From NCBI GenBank assembly GCA_020744225.1, contig JAGMWG010000011.1, positions 744,001 to 808,000 on the forward strand: 64,000 nt of DNA. The letters run 5' to 3'. This stretch comes from Paraphoma chrysanthemicola. Its lineage: Eukaryota; Ascomycota; Dothideomycetes; Pleosporales; Phaeosphaeriaceae. The notes below the pieces were generated by a model. The model was not told the origin of the DNA. It did not search any database and saw nothing but the letters and a program-made list of their open reading frames with translations. Positions 53,926-64,000 of the stretch are shown piece by piece. Made by a program: the position numbers and the translations under genes. Within the stretch, counting starts at the first letter, position 1; every line of letters starts with the position of its first letter.

Positions 53926-55245
53926 TCAATCGCTATCATCATACTTATTCACCACTTCGCCCAGCAATATATCATCCGGCGCCGGGCCCCTATGATTCCT
54001 GACCCACTCGCACTCGACTCTAAAAAAGATCCACACCCACCGTCTAAACACCTCCAACACTTCCATGGTGAATATACCGCCTTCGAGATCATTGAAGTGA
54101 TCCAGATGCGGACTCAGTTTCAGACTCCATGTGCACCGCAACATAGCGTCCATGACCACGGCCGCGTAGTAGAACTCCTTGGCGTGGAACCACCGATGGC
54201 GTCGTAAGCCCCATGGGTGTTCTGGGTTATTGCGTTCTTGGGGTGTGGAGAAGAGGGAAAGGTCCCAATCGCGTGCAACGTCCCAGTAGAAAGAGTAGCC
54301 TGAGTTGACGACCACGGCGGCCATCCACAGTCTGAAGAGTGTTGCCTCGCTCACGCCGAAGGGACTTGGTTCTGGACTTCGCTGGAGGGCGCTTAGGATA
54401 ATGACGGGGAATGCAGTCGAGTATTTCAGCGCGTTGGCGAGGTGGACGCCGCCCCAGCCTGTTGTCGGACTGATCTGGCCTGTCCGCTTGTTCGCTTTTT
54501 GTACGCGGAAGTATTCTGTCAAGCATTGTCGCAGCCGTATGAGTGAAGGTATGCTGATGATAAACGGGACCCAGAAGGCGCCGCCGCAGTTCCGATTTGG
54601 CGGGCCAGTCGAGCTGTGCGAGCGCGAGAAGAACATGCACAGCGAGACGAACAAATCGCCTAGAACTTTTGCATAGCTTGTCAACGCATCGGCGAGGAGT
54701 ATGTCGCCGAACTTTCCGTCTTGTGCTTCTGCGATCCCGCCGATGCTGATGCGCTTCAGCGTCGCGAGTGTCCTGCTGCGACCATTGCGACTAACGAATG
54801 GTATGGGAGCAATAAAGCCGACCACAAGTACGAGGAGGTATAGGTTTGGAAGGATTTCCCATCCTGCGATGTCTTTGGGCGAGCCGTTGGTCAGGGACCA
54901 GAAGAGGAGGAGCGAGAGGGCGAGTGGGATCGAGAGGAAGGTTGCGATGCGGTAGCAGGAAAGGTGGTGCGAGGGGTGGTGGGGAGAGGTACGGCCCGGG
55001 TAGCGGATCAGGCTAGGGACATCGATCTTTATGAGAGAGAGGTAGTGGAGGTTGAGGCCCCATGCCCAGATGCCTGTGGGGGTATTAGCGGGAATTGTTC
55101 GAGCTGGTCGAGGGACCTCATTATGGGCAGTTTGGAGGTGTTGGAATAGCGTACCTAGGACTATGATCAGAGCGACGCGGTATGGTAGTGGCAGAACGCG
55201 ACTGAAGCCATCAATCTCAGGCTCAACGGCTGGATCGCCGTCCAT
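53926..55245 (-). CDS. erd1: EXS-domain protein, Erd1-like
   Basis: The minus-strand frame is open throughout, but a good intron (gtacgc..cccacag, 55154-55074, 81 bp) sits at the expected place. Removing it joins VALIIVLG to IWAWGLNLHYLSLIKIDVPS. The spliced protein has 412 residues from exons 55245-55155 and 55073-53926. Several transmembrane helices follow (IATFLSIPLALSLLLFW, NLYLLVLVVGFIAPIPFV, LFRLWMAAVVVNSGYSFYWD). The EXS domain occupies the C-terminal half, with DVARDWDLSLF and VLEVFRRWVWIFFRVECEWV. Yeast Erd1 works in the Golgi in phosphate recycling and in retention of glycosyltransferases and ER proteins. Because the intron is a multiple of three without stops, retention would add 27 residues. 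Confidence 0.88.
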   Translation of the reverse strand: MDGDPAVEPEIDGFSRVLPLPYRVALIIVLGTLFQHLQTAHNEVPRPARTIPANTPTGIWAWGLNLHYLSLIKIDVPSLIRYPGRTSPHHPSHHLSCYRIATFLSIPLALSLLLFWSLTNGSPKDIAGWEILPNLYLLVLVVGFIAPIPFVSRNGRSRTLATLKRISIGGIAEAQDGKFGDILLADALTSYAKVLGDLFVSLCMFFSRSHSSTGPPNRNCGGAFWVPFIISIPSLIRLRQCLTEYFRVQKANKRTGQISPTTGWGGVHLANALKYSTAFPVIILSALQRSPEPSPFGVSEATLFRLWMAAVVVNSGYSFYWDVARDWDLSLFSTPQERNNPEHPWGLRRHRWFHAKEFYYAAVVMDAMLRCTWSLKLSPHLDHFNDLEGGIFTMEVLEVFRRWVWIFFRVECEWVRNHRGPAPDDILLGEVVNKYDDSD

Positions 55246-55796
55246 TTCTGCGTAATATGCGGACCCGAATAGCGTATGCTGCGTCCCAGCCCTCCTTCTC
55301 TTGCGTGTACATCAAGACCCGGCGTCTTCCTTCTTCAGTACTTGTGTCCTCCTCCTATGTCGACAGAACAGCGTTGCGCAAGGGGTGTTCAAAGCGATAG
55401 CGTGTCCACTTCCCTTATCCAGGAGAGCAAAAAGTAACAGCCACACCTGCACCCCTGTCGTCACGTTACGTCAGCCAGTCCCTTCCGATCGACGGGCGTC
55501 AGCCGCATGCTAGCCGTATGCGGCCAAGCGGTCTTCTGCACCGAGGCTTGCCCCAATGCGATGAACCATGACACCATCATCGCGACGACAAAGTGACGCT
55601 TTTCCGTCGCGTGCAATTGGATTCCGTAGCTGCGATTGAATCTGCTCACGTCACCTGCTTGCAGTACTAAATTCTAGACCTGTACTCCGCGTTTCTTGAC
55701 CTGCCAACCCACCTTTCCTGCGCAATTGCAAACAAATAATAGCTTTAAACATCCACATTCCGCGCAAACGACTCAACACACCACCATCAACCCATC
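55246..55796. promoter_or_regulatory. Divergent upstream region, ERD1-like / small membrane protein
   Basis: The flanking genes point apart, so both promoters should lie here. The right side ends in an A/C-rich leader (caacacaccaccatcaaccc). No gene is seen. Confidence 0.5.
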
Positions 55797-56313
55797 ATGT
55801 CTCCCCTCTCCGTACCGAAGATCTTCATGGCTGGAGGTGGAGTAGGATTTGCCTACTACCTCTACATGCGCCAATACTGGTTCCCGAATCCCTACAAGAC
55901 GCAAGGCGTACAGAACATCGAGGACCGCTTTTCAGCGGGCGGCGGACACCCTACACACACGCCTGCTGCGGGGACTCAGCGTGGTACGAGTAATACACTC
56001 CTTTCCTTGAGTTTGTGGCATCGAGACAAGGCATTGGGACAGAGCCCCGAGCCCGGTCGCGTAGGTCGAGAATTGCAAGGACGCTGGCTGACAGGATACC
56101 TTCAGGCTCATCAACCAGCAACGAGAGCAGAACACAAGGCGGGCATAAGGGCCCAGATTCGGACCATTTCAAGGAAAACATGTCGAGTCAACAATCAGAG
56201 GTACTTTCCACTCCTCCCTGCAGCTCTCGACCTTCGCAATGCTAACGCGATGACAGCCCGTCTGGCCCGACAAATTCAACGAGATCCAGTACAATAACCC
56301 CAAGGGCAAATAA
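55797..56313 (+). CDS. Small membrane-anchored conserved fungal protein (112 aa)
   Basis: Three exons, 55797-55983, 56106-56200 and 56257-56313, join in phase to give 112 residues. A donor 6 bp further on (acga|gtaata) also fits in phase and would add two residues. The N-terminus has one hydrophobic segment (IFMAGGGVGFAYYLYMRQYW), then NPYKTQGVQNIEDRFSAGGG with HTPAAGTQRG, a block I recognise from small fungal proteins of unknown function. The rest is polar and Ser/Gly-rich (SSTSNESRTQGGHKGPDSDH) and ends PVWPDKFNEIQYNN. The short N-terminal anchor would suit a mitochondrial membrane, but that is a guess. Confidence 0.72.
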
Positions 56314-57133
56314 GCTCCTCTCCGTACTGCACCCAACGGACCGATCGACCGACCGACCGATATTTCGACCGAACAAGTACACACAATCAGGTGTTTAACG
56401 GTGGTCAATTTGATGCATATGGTCCACAGGCGTTGTGACTGCCGAGCATTTGCAATAGTCTAAGCCCTCTTTGAGACTGCGAAGGAAAGGCAGCGAGGCA
56501 TTAAAAAACCATTCCAATACCATTCATGTTCTTCATCTCCGATTCGTGGATTTGCGTGCTACTAGTGATCCTAGGGCTGTCCGTGGATGAGCATGAAGAA
56601 AAGCCAAACGCCAATCACTGTTGTAGACAGTGCCCACCTTATTCTCACTGCGAGAAACGATGAATGCGAAAGCGTAGTAATGACAGCATCTCAATTCAGC
56701 GTAAGGCCCCATGTATAGACGTGCCCGCATCCGAACAGGACTTTACTAGGACGTAGTGAAGGCGAGTCCGAGTCGGAATGATGCGTGCAGCAGGAACAGC
56801 AATTAATGGTGCTTGACCATGGATGATGTAATGTGGTAATTTGCTCGATCTTCTGATCGGGCTTGATGTTTATTCAGAAGGATCTAAGGCTCTAGCCCTT
56901 GGAATGCATAATGTGTCTGCTCGCAAAAAATGACCTTCATAGGTCTGCCTCCCCACCCAACCCATGACAACGCGCCGCTACAACGCCATAAAACACCCTA
57001 CGACTTCTGAGGTATCCTTTTCGCACGACCCACGCTTGCAAACAAATCGCTAAAAGAAGACCAATTAAATGTATGTACAGTGCAGTGCAACAAAAGGGTT
57101 GGAATGTAAAGGTCACCTCCCAGAGGCGGCCAA
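56314..57133. other. Intergenic, convergent; contains a GACC microsatellite
   Basis: The small membrane-protein gene and EAF1 converge. A (gacc)n-type short repeat (gaccgatcgaccgaccgaccgat) lies near 56338-56361. No gene is recognised. Confidence 0.55.
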
Positions 57134-60100
57134 TTAGGACCGATTGACCTGCGCCTGTTGTATGCCGGGACTTTGTTGCATCTGCGGGTTTTGGGGTGTT
57201 GCGCTTCTACTTGGTGGACGAGCACTCATGCCGGGGCTGCCACCCTGTTGTCGCGCCTGACTCATCATTCGCTGTTGTTGAACAAGCTGTTGCTGATAGT
57301 TCTGGACCGCATTTGGTGCTGGAGGACTATTGGCCATGCCGACGTTCTGTGGAAGGTAATGATTGTTTCCAAGCTGCGGGGACGGCGACATGCCAGATGA
57401 TCCAGCCGCTGCATTCATTGCTTGAGTGCGTTGCTGTTTAGCCAGGAATCGCTGGAGCTGTTCCGCAGCAACCTTCTGCACTTGTTCGATAGGCCAATCT
57501 GGATGCTGTGCCTTAATGCTATTCTGCATCTGCAATATGCCTGGCATATGCCCACTAGACAACGGCCGAGCAGGAGTCTGCATGTTGCTGTTGGCCTGGT
57601 TCATCCTCGGAGAGCCTGCATTATTCGGCATTCCATTCAAAGTCGGATTGATGTTGCCGTTGAGATTGCCGTTCATGTTTGCGTTTGACATCGATGCCAT
57701 CATGTTTGCGTTTGGCATACTATTCATGCCCATTCCCTGAGTCAAGCCACTGGCCATGTTGATCTGCTGTTGCTGAAGCTGGAATTGATGTTGCTGGTTG
57801 GAGTTGGGAAACTGTCCGCGTTGCATCGCGATACGCATCTGGTCAGCGTTTGGAGGCCCCATGCGTTGAGCGTTCTGCATGTTTCCCTGCATCTGAGCCT
57901 GAGGAACGCCAGGCGTGCCCATGGGCATACCCGACATGTTCCCGTTGCCGAAATTGGCAGGCATGCCCTGCTGACCTTGATGCACGCGTGCGGCCATTGC
58001 TGCGACGTTCTGGCCCTGCTGCGAGGCAGAGTTGGCCATCTGTGCGGCAACGTTGGGATTGACACCCGCGCTTCCGTTCCGTTGCATTTGATTGACGCCA
58101 TTGGCCATGCCGCCCTGCGCTTGCATCTGAGCTTGACGTTGCGCCGCCAACTGTTGCTACAATTGTTAGCTTCGTAAAAACTTCATAGGCGTCTTAACTT
58201 ACTCGAACTGCCATCTCCTGCTGCTGCTGCCTCAGCTTCATCTTTTCTTCACGTTCCCACTTCAGTCGACTGAACTCCTGAGGAGTATGTACGTTACTCT
58301 TTGGTGGGGCGGGTTCGTGGGCCTTTCGTAAAGCAGCGGCCTTCTGAGATTCTGCTTGTTTGTGTGCTGCAGACTCTCGCTTCCTCGCCAGCTTACGCAT
58401 ACCGTCAATGATGGCAAGGTGCCGGTTTTCTCTCCGCCTTTCAACCCGGATCGGGGTCGTAGTGGGCCTTCTCCGGGGCTGCGCTGGAGTTTGACCCTGC
58501 GTCTGCTGCTGCAATTGCTGTTGGGCTTGATATTGAGCAAAGACAGTCTTATTCGCCTGCTCCAGGCGCCCTTGGTAGGTGCGGAAGTATTGAGTCTTGG
58601 ACATTTCTGCGGGCAATCCCTCCAGTTGTACCCATCGCTCGAAGCACTCCCATGGCGTGCGTCGGCCTGAGCCAGAGACAAACATGGATGGTAATGAAAG
58701 CTGCTGTGATACGAGCGACCAGTTGAACGTGAATTCTTTCACCAGAGCGCGAAGCTTCTGGTCCTCCTCCCACAACCATTGCGAAGGAGTCCTATTCTCG
58801 AAGAAAGCTACGGAAGGCATATTGAACTCGGTCGGCGGTCGGAATTGGTGGGCAGCCTGAAGACGGTCGCGAACATGCTTGTTCTCGGCGTTGAAGAGAG
58901 CCACGTCAGTCATCTCCGGAGGCAGATCGTTTCGACAGAACAGTCTTCGGCCAGGAGTGGAGGGCATTGAATGCTCGGCCGACGTTCCGGACCTGCTAGG
59001 TGGCGATGAGGGTTCGTCCTCGGAATCATAGTCGTATCTGCTCCTTTTCTTGGGTGGTCCCCTGATCTGAGACACGAGCTTTCCCGTAACATATTTCGAT
59101 ACAGGCAGAATCGGTGGCTCGGCTATGGAGAATGGGTTGCCGTCGCTGGAGCCTTCAAGCATGGGCTCGTAGAAGGGCAGTTCGCGAAACATAGTATCGC
59201 TGGCTGGTGTGCGCTGGTACTTCATCACGACATCGTTGAAACCCAGAGAGAATATGCCGGTTGGAGGATTAGCGCTAAGTGGTGTGCGTATCTCCTCTTC
59301 ATCGGCAAACGACTCGCTCTCAGTTTCATGTGCACTCGATTGAACGAGATCTGGTGTTGGTGCATCGTCCATTTCTGCATCTTCAGTCGAAGTGGGCTTC
59401 GCCGCTGGAGGAATACGCGCATTGATGCGGAGGGTGGCTTGGATTTCTGGGCTGCTGTGCACATATTCCGCGCACCAGTCGGCCAAGGTAGCCGCAAGCG
59501 CGAACTTCCATTTCCTCTCTTCTCGGAAGTCTGTTTGCATGGCTTTCATCTCCAGGAGTAGCTGATCCTGGTGCGTGAAGGGGCGTTCGGGCTCGACTGA
59601 CTTCTGTATCTGTCGCAAAGACCATCGGTTCGCATTCTGCAACTGGTACACTCTTTTCAAAATCTTGTAGTCCTGATGCTCGCGTATCATGGCAAGGGTT
59701 CCAGCGGTAGATATAGTCTTCCGTGCAGATGCGACAAGCTCTTGCAATGGTACCGATCTTGGTGGATGATGTGCCTGATACTTGAACAATCCTTCCAGAT
59801 AGTCGCGACTGGAGTCTTCTGATGCACCTTGAAGAGAAGCGTAGTCTTCATTGTAGACTTGCAAAGCTTTTGAACCTCTGCGCGGACTTTTCTTTGCGAA
59901 TACAACGGTTGAGACTTCTCTAGACCTTGGATCGCGCGTTTTAGGACGAGGCGGACTAGCGGAAGCGGAAACATTACTCGACCGTGGCGTTAGCACAGTT
60001 TTACCTGACGTTTTGTTGGCAATCATTTCGGAGACAGACTTCTGCCGAAGAGTGCCTGAGGATACTCCTGTCGTCATGCGATCAGGTCTTGATGATTCTG

Positions 60101-61816
60101 TAGGAGTGCTGGGTCGCTCTGTCGGTGTTGGCGCATCGTTCATTTCGACATCGGCTGGTGGAGTTGGATGGGAATCGGCATCTTGTGATTTGCTGACCGC
60201 GCTCTCGTTAGCGTCAGGCCCGACAGTGGACGGCTCAGGCGCCGTCGTGGTTGGCGTTGGCAAAGAGTACGCTGCAGTATCCTGGTCGGCCTCGGCGTCA
60301 ACAGATCGGCCTGTGCGTTCGGCCTCAATGGGTGCAGCATCCACATTTGATGTTAAGCCCAATTTCGCATCTGACATCGAGCCAACAAGGCGACTCTTCC
60401 CGTCTCGAGCCCGTCGAATTGCCTGTTCGTCCTCAATCTGCTTCTCAACCTCTGGAGTTACAGACTTCAATTCACGTGCACTTTCTCTTGCTTCCTTCAT
60501 TCTCTTCTGCAATGCGCGCTCGTGGTCTTCCTTGACCTGCTGCGCAGCTGGGTCCAAGCTTTCGTGTGGTGGTTCGGTCGGGTGGGCGTGGTCGTGGAAT
60601 GCCTCAGTGTCAGGACTCGTATCCGGAGAATGATGCGGTGCGTGGGGCGTCGCTTGAGAGTAAGGGCCTACAGTTGACGAAGGAGAGGATACCAAGTCGG
60701 TAGAGCCGTTGGTGTGAGGTATCCCAAGCCTCTCGTCTTCCTTTCTTTGTTTCTCGGCAACTCTCTCCAGCTTTTGCTCCGTCTCGTGTAGTCTTTCTTC
60801 TTGCGCTTCCTCCGAGGGCAAATGAACAACCTGCGGTGCTTTCGATCCCCCACTTAAGTCAGCAGCGTCCGGTACGGTCGTTACAGCGTCATTGTGCTCG
60901 TCCAGCGTCGCGACGGCAGACGGATCGACAGTCGGCCCGTCAGAAGTGCTGGTGTCTACGCCCTTGGCTTGTTGAACGGCCGGTGCTTCAGAAAGGTCGT
61001 TTGGTGATGGTTGAGATGTCTTGCTGGACACCGGGGTTGCTGCCTTCTCATCAGGACCTTGGGCGACGGGTGAATGAGCAGTTGATGATGGCCTGACGAC
61101 GTGGATGGTGTCGCTCAGCGTTGGCGGCTTGTCTGAGGAAAGAACGGGACGACCTTGGCCCAAGACGGAGGGTGAGGCAGACGCAGCGCGCAATTGCTCC
61201 TCGAGGCTGGGTGCACTGGTGACAGGTGAAGGCGTGGCCTTGGGGTGCGCATGTTGTGATGATTTGGTGGGAGCCTGGAACGGGAGAGTCGACGGGAGCG
61301 GTGGTTGTTGGGGTGCGTTGAGTGTCGGGAAGGGTATAGTTGCATCGCTGAAGCGTCGACCTCTGTAGGGTAGGCATGTCAGTGGAATGGAACAACGACA
61401 ACAGCAACGAGTCGCGCAAGAACAGCAGTGTGCAGTTGCTAAACGACAAGCATGGCCAGCTTACTTTGCCAAATCATTTGCATCGAGGTAGAGGCTTTCG
61501 TCGTGGTCGGGTGGTGTTGTCTGGTACTCAAAGTCTTCGGCGCGCAGATGGCGTGCCGACGCGACCGCGGCGGTATACTTGTAGAGCGCCCGCAGCGCAG
61601 CCAAACGCCGCCCTTCACATTGCCTGCGAACACAAGTCAGCACCACAACACGGAAAATCCATCATTCGTCCAGATTCGAGCGTCGCATTGACCTGGGAAT
61701 AGACGCAGTCGAAAAGCGACAATTTTGGAGCCGGAGTGGTGAAGTTAGGTCGCAACTTACGTTATTTGGCTCTGTCGTTCCCATATTGCTGCATCTCTTA
61801 GGCCGCTGAGGGACAT
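57134..61816 (-). CDS. eaf1: NuA4 scaffold subunit EAF1/VID21
   Basis: Four exons on the minus strand, 61816-61761, 61623-61465, 61362-58203 and 58156-57134, join in phase to give 1465 residues. The start MSLSGLRDAAIWERQSQI and the junction sequences YLDANDLAK|GRRF match the N-terminus of fungal Eaf1. A long disordered Ser/Thr/Pro/acidic region follows. The HSA domain lies around 59,420-59,620 (PERPFTHQDQLLLEMKAM; EERKWKFALAATLADWC). The Myb/SANT domain is near 58,580-58,760 (EFTFNWSLVSQQLSLPSM; RRTPWECFERWVQLEG). The last exon is Gln/Asn/Met-rich. Eaf1 is the platform that holds the NuA4 histone H4/H2A acetyltransferase together, its HSA binding actin and Arp4. The gene is complete. Confidence 0.92.
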
Positions 61817-62122
61817 ATGAGGACCGGATTCGCTTGGCCGACATCCGTTGTCCACGAAGCCGTCCAAGTGATGAATTACGGGAATTGTAGAGCGCGCTGG
61901 TTGATGAAATTGTGGTTGCGACACTCTTGACTTTGATGGGGTTGGACCTCGCGCCAGGAGCAGTCGTTGAGGGAAGGAGCGCTGCTTGGTTCCAGGTTTA
62001 CCGCCTGCCGTGATAAGCCTGCGCTTGGCCGCGTCCGGCAACGCGCTTGCGGCAGAATTTGTGCTATCCCAAAATTTCCTGGGTCGCGAGCCAGCCACTC
62101 CAACACTTTGCTGCATTCGATT
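61817..62122. promoter_or_regulatory. Divergent promoter, EAF1 / MAK11
   Basis: Only 306 bp separate the two start codons. Both genes must be driven from this stretch, which also holds both 5' leaders. Confidence 0.6.
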
Positions 62123-63691
62123 ATGGCGAAAAGAAAGAGAGACGCTGTCAACGGTGGGGGTGCGGCGAAGGCGCTGAAGAGCCGCAAAGAAGAGACGGCG
62201 TCAAACCCAAAACAGGCTGCAATGACGGAATTGGAAGGCACGCTCAGTGGAATGGCTGTCGCGAGCAAGAGCAAGTTACCGGCAACGTCAACACCTGCAG
62301 AGCAAGAGACAGAGTCAGACTCCACGACCGTTCAAATCATCACTGGATCATACGAGCGGGTTCTGCATGGATTCGCCGCAACAATACCGCACGGCCTCAT
62401 CACGGGACAAGACGAGGCCTCCGCGTCTGAGACCTCGACGCCCAAGCTTGACTTTACCGACACTTTTCTGTTCAATGCGCATGCTTCGTCCATCCGATGT
62501 CTGGCTCTGTCCCCGCTCTCAGAGGAGACCTCCAAGGTCATGCTAGCAACGGGAAGCACAGACGAGCGCATCAACCTTTACTCTCTCTCTACAGCACCGC
62601 CAACAATCTCCAAGTCACAACCAAAGCTACCATCTCTGCACGGTGCATCCATTACCGAGAATCCAAAGAATAAAGAATTAGGGTCTCTATTGCACCACTC
62701 TTCCAACATCACAGCCCTCTACTTCCCGACCCGGAGCAAACTGCTCAGCGCAGCAGAAGATAGTACAATAGCCATCACAAGGACGCGAGACTGGACAGCA
62801 CTCTCAACAATCAAAGCACCCATACCCAAGCCCCAAGGACGGCCTAGTGGCGATACCGCCGGGCCGGGCGAGGTGCCTTCTGGGATCAACGATTTCGCTG
62901 TGCACCCTAGCATGAAACTCATGGTCAGCGTTGGCAAGGGCGAAAAATGCATGCGACTCTGGAATTTGGTAACCGGAAAGAAGGCCGGCGTGCTTAACTT
63001 TGGTCGGGACATCCTCAGCGCGGTAGGAGAAGGCAGATTTGGCTCAGGCGAAGGACGGAGGGTGATCTGGGACAAGGAGGGCGAAGAGTTTGCTGTCGCC
63101 TTCGAGCGCGGCGTCGTGGTTTTCAGCATTGACTCGAAGCCGAAAGGCAAAATTGCACCAGCACCGAGGACCAAGATACACCAAATGCATTATCTGCCGT
63201 CAGATACGCACGCCACTACACTGTTAGTATCAACCGAAGACGGACGCGTATTACTGTACGATACAAGCGCCACATCGCCCGCAAGCGAGGATGTAGAGAA
63301 GAGCAAGGACAGCGTTCCGTCCAGCAAGCTGGTTGCGCAGATCGGAGGACCCGGTGCTGGGATCAGCGGTCGGGTCAAGGACTTCGAAGTTTTTCCATTG
63401 TCAAAGACGAATCCAACGGCATTCCTCGTCATCACTGGCAGCAGCGATGGCACGGTGCGCATATGGTTCCTCAACTCTGAGGAACTGAATGATGATGCCG
63501 AGGTCGAGCAAGGCAAGGGCTTCTCTGCCAAGCAAGTGGGTCGACTTCTTGGGACGTACACCACTGGGACAAGGATCACCTGCTTGAAAGCATACACGAT
63601 GACTGGCAAGCCGGAAGAGGACGAGGAAGAGGACAACGATGTGATCGCAGCAGACAAGGACGATGCGCCGAGCAGCGACGACAGCGAATAG
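62123..63691 (+). CDS. mak11: WD40 ribosome-assembly factor Mak11
   Basis: This is a single-exon frame of 522 residues from the first ATG (MAKRKRDAVNGGGAAK). The N-terminus is basic, as in nucleolar proteins. WD-type repeats follow, with FNAHASSIRCLALSP, MLATGSTDERINLYSL, SSNITALYFPTRSKLLSAAE, INDFAVHPSMKLMVSVGKGE, KCMRLWNLVTGKKAGV and LVITGSSDGTVRIWFL. The acidic tail (KPEEDEEEDNDVIAADKDD) is typical of nucleolar assembly factors. Mak11 (human PAK1IP1) acts with Rlp24 in pre-60S maturation. Ser/Pro-rich insertions between repeats make it longer than the yeast protein. It is divergent from EAF1. Confidence 0.88.
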   Translation: MAKRKRDAVNGGGAAKALKSRKEETASNPKQAAMTELEGTLSGMAVASKSKLPATSTPAEQETESDSTTVQIITGSYERVLHGFAATIPHGLITGQDEASASETSTPKLDFTDTFLFNAHASSIRCLALSPLSEETSKVMLATGSTDERINLYSLSTAPPTISKSQPKLPSLHGASITENPKNKELGSLLHHSSNITALYFPTRSKLLSAAEDSTIAITRTRDWTALSTIKAPIPKPQGRPSGDTAGPGEVPSGINDFAVHPSMKLMVSVGKGEKCMRLWNLVTGKKAGVLNFGRDILSAVGEGRFGSGEGRRVIWDKEGEEFAVAFERGVVVFSIDSKPKGKIAPAPRTKIHQMHYLPSDTHATTLLVSTEDGRVLLYDTSATSPASEDVEKSKDSVPSSKLVAQIGGPGAGISGRVKDFEVFPLSKTNPTAFLVITGSSDGTVRIWFLNSEELNDDAEVEQGKGFSAKQVGRLLGTYTTGTRITCLKAYTMTGKPEEDEEEDNDVIAADKDDAPSSDDSE

Positions 63692-64000
63692 CATGTACAT
63701 TTTTCAACGATACCATTTCTGCGCACTCATGTAACACGGGTACCCCGACGGAGCTCCTATCTTTCGAGTCTCGGGGTCGAATACCACTGTAATTGCATAT
63801 ATCTCAAATCTACAATACGAGAACGAGGTACCTTAGAGACTTCAGGCACACCTGCATAAATACATCGACGCTTTGCTTTGTTGTGTGTGTGGTGTACAGA
63901 TGTTCTCAAGGCGGCAATTCCCAAGTACGAGTCCCTTCGCACTAGCTCAGTGTGAGAACGACCAGAAACGGACGAATTTCACCCCATGACCTTCCTCAAA
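63692..64000. other. 3' flank of MAK11 to window end
   Basis: No gene is supported in the last 309 bp. A short minus-strand frame (63757-63942) has no features. Confidence 0.5.

Noticed and set aside
1..64000. CRISPR arrays, complete transposons, 5S rRNA, viral genes
   Set aside because: None was found on reading; CRISPR is not expected in a fungal nuclear genome.

Overview
The window is nuclear DNA of a filamentous ascomycete, most likely a Dothideomycete. Genes are split by short introns of about 45-100 bp with GT..AG ends. The proteins are typically fungal: STE24, PAM17, RPB11, EAF1/VID21, MAK11, an ERD1-like EXS protein and a GTS1-like ArfGAP. Accessory genes include a fungal NLR, LysM sequence, Cys-rich membrane proteins and F-box-like proteins. 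There is no operon structure, and I see no complete transposon, CRISPR array or viral gene.

Layout. 0-3 kb: an acyl-CoA dehydrogenase/DszC-like flavoenzyme and PAM17. 3.9-9.1 kb: an NLR-type locus made of a phosphorylase-like (PNP_UDP) domain, a NACHT NTPase and many ankyrin repeats. Two of the repeats are identical over 99 bp, and an eroded repeat lies just past the stop codon. 10.9-14.7 kb: three tandem, same-strand paralogues of a Cys/His-rich, probably double zinc-ribbon family. 15.4-22.2 kb: housekeeping genes (STE24, an RPA14/Ker1-like protein, mitochondrial bL34, an IMPACT-family protein) and one conserved unknown.

22.2-28.1 kb is an accessory stretch: an F-box-like protein, a broken LysM gene, a four-exon secreted/membrane Cys-rich protein, a diverged repeat pair and an intron-containing tRNA-Glu(CUC). 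30-44 kb: a 2OG-Fe(II) oxygenase-like protein, a large RING protein, a Ser-rich conserved fungal protein, a SWIM zinc-finger protein and a bZIP factor, separated by long gene-poor gaps. 44.2-48.0 kb holds no gene I can support. 48-64 kb is gene-dense again: GTS1-like ArfGAP, a Gly-rich membrane protein, RPB11, ERD1-like, a small membrane-anchored protein, and EAF1 divergent from MAK11.

The housekeeping genes work in separate processes: transcription, NuA4 acetylation, ribosome assembly, mitochondrial import and translation, prenyl-protein processing and Golgi traffic. The two loci most worth attention are the NLR and the zinc-ribbon triplet beside it. All exon joins were worked out by reading splice sites and checking phase; none has transcript support.
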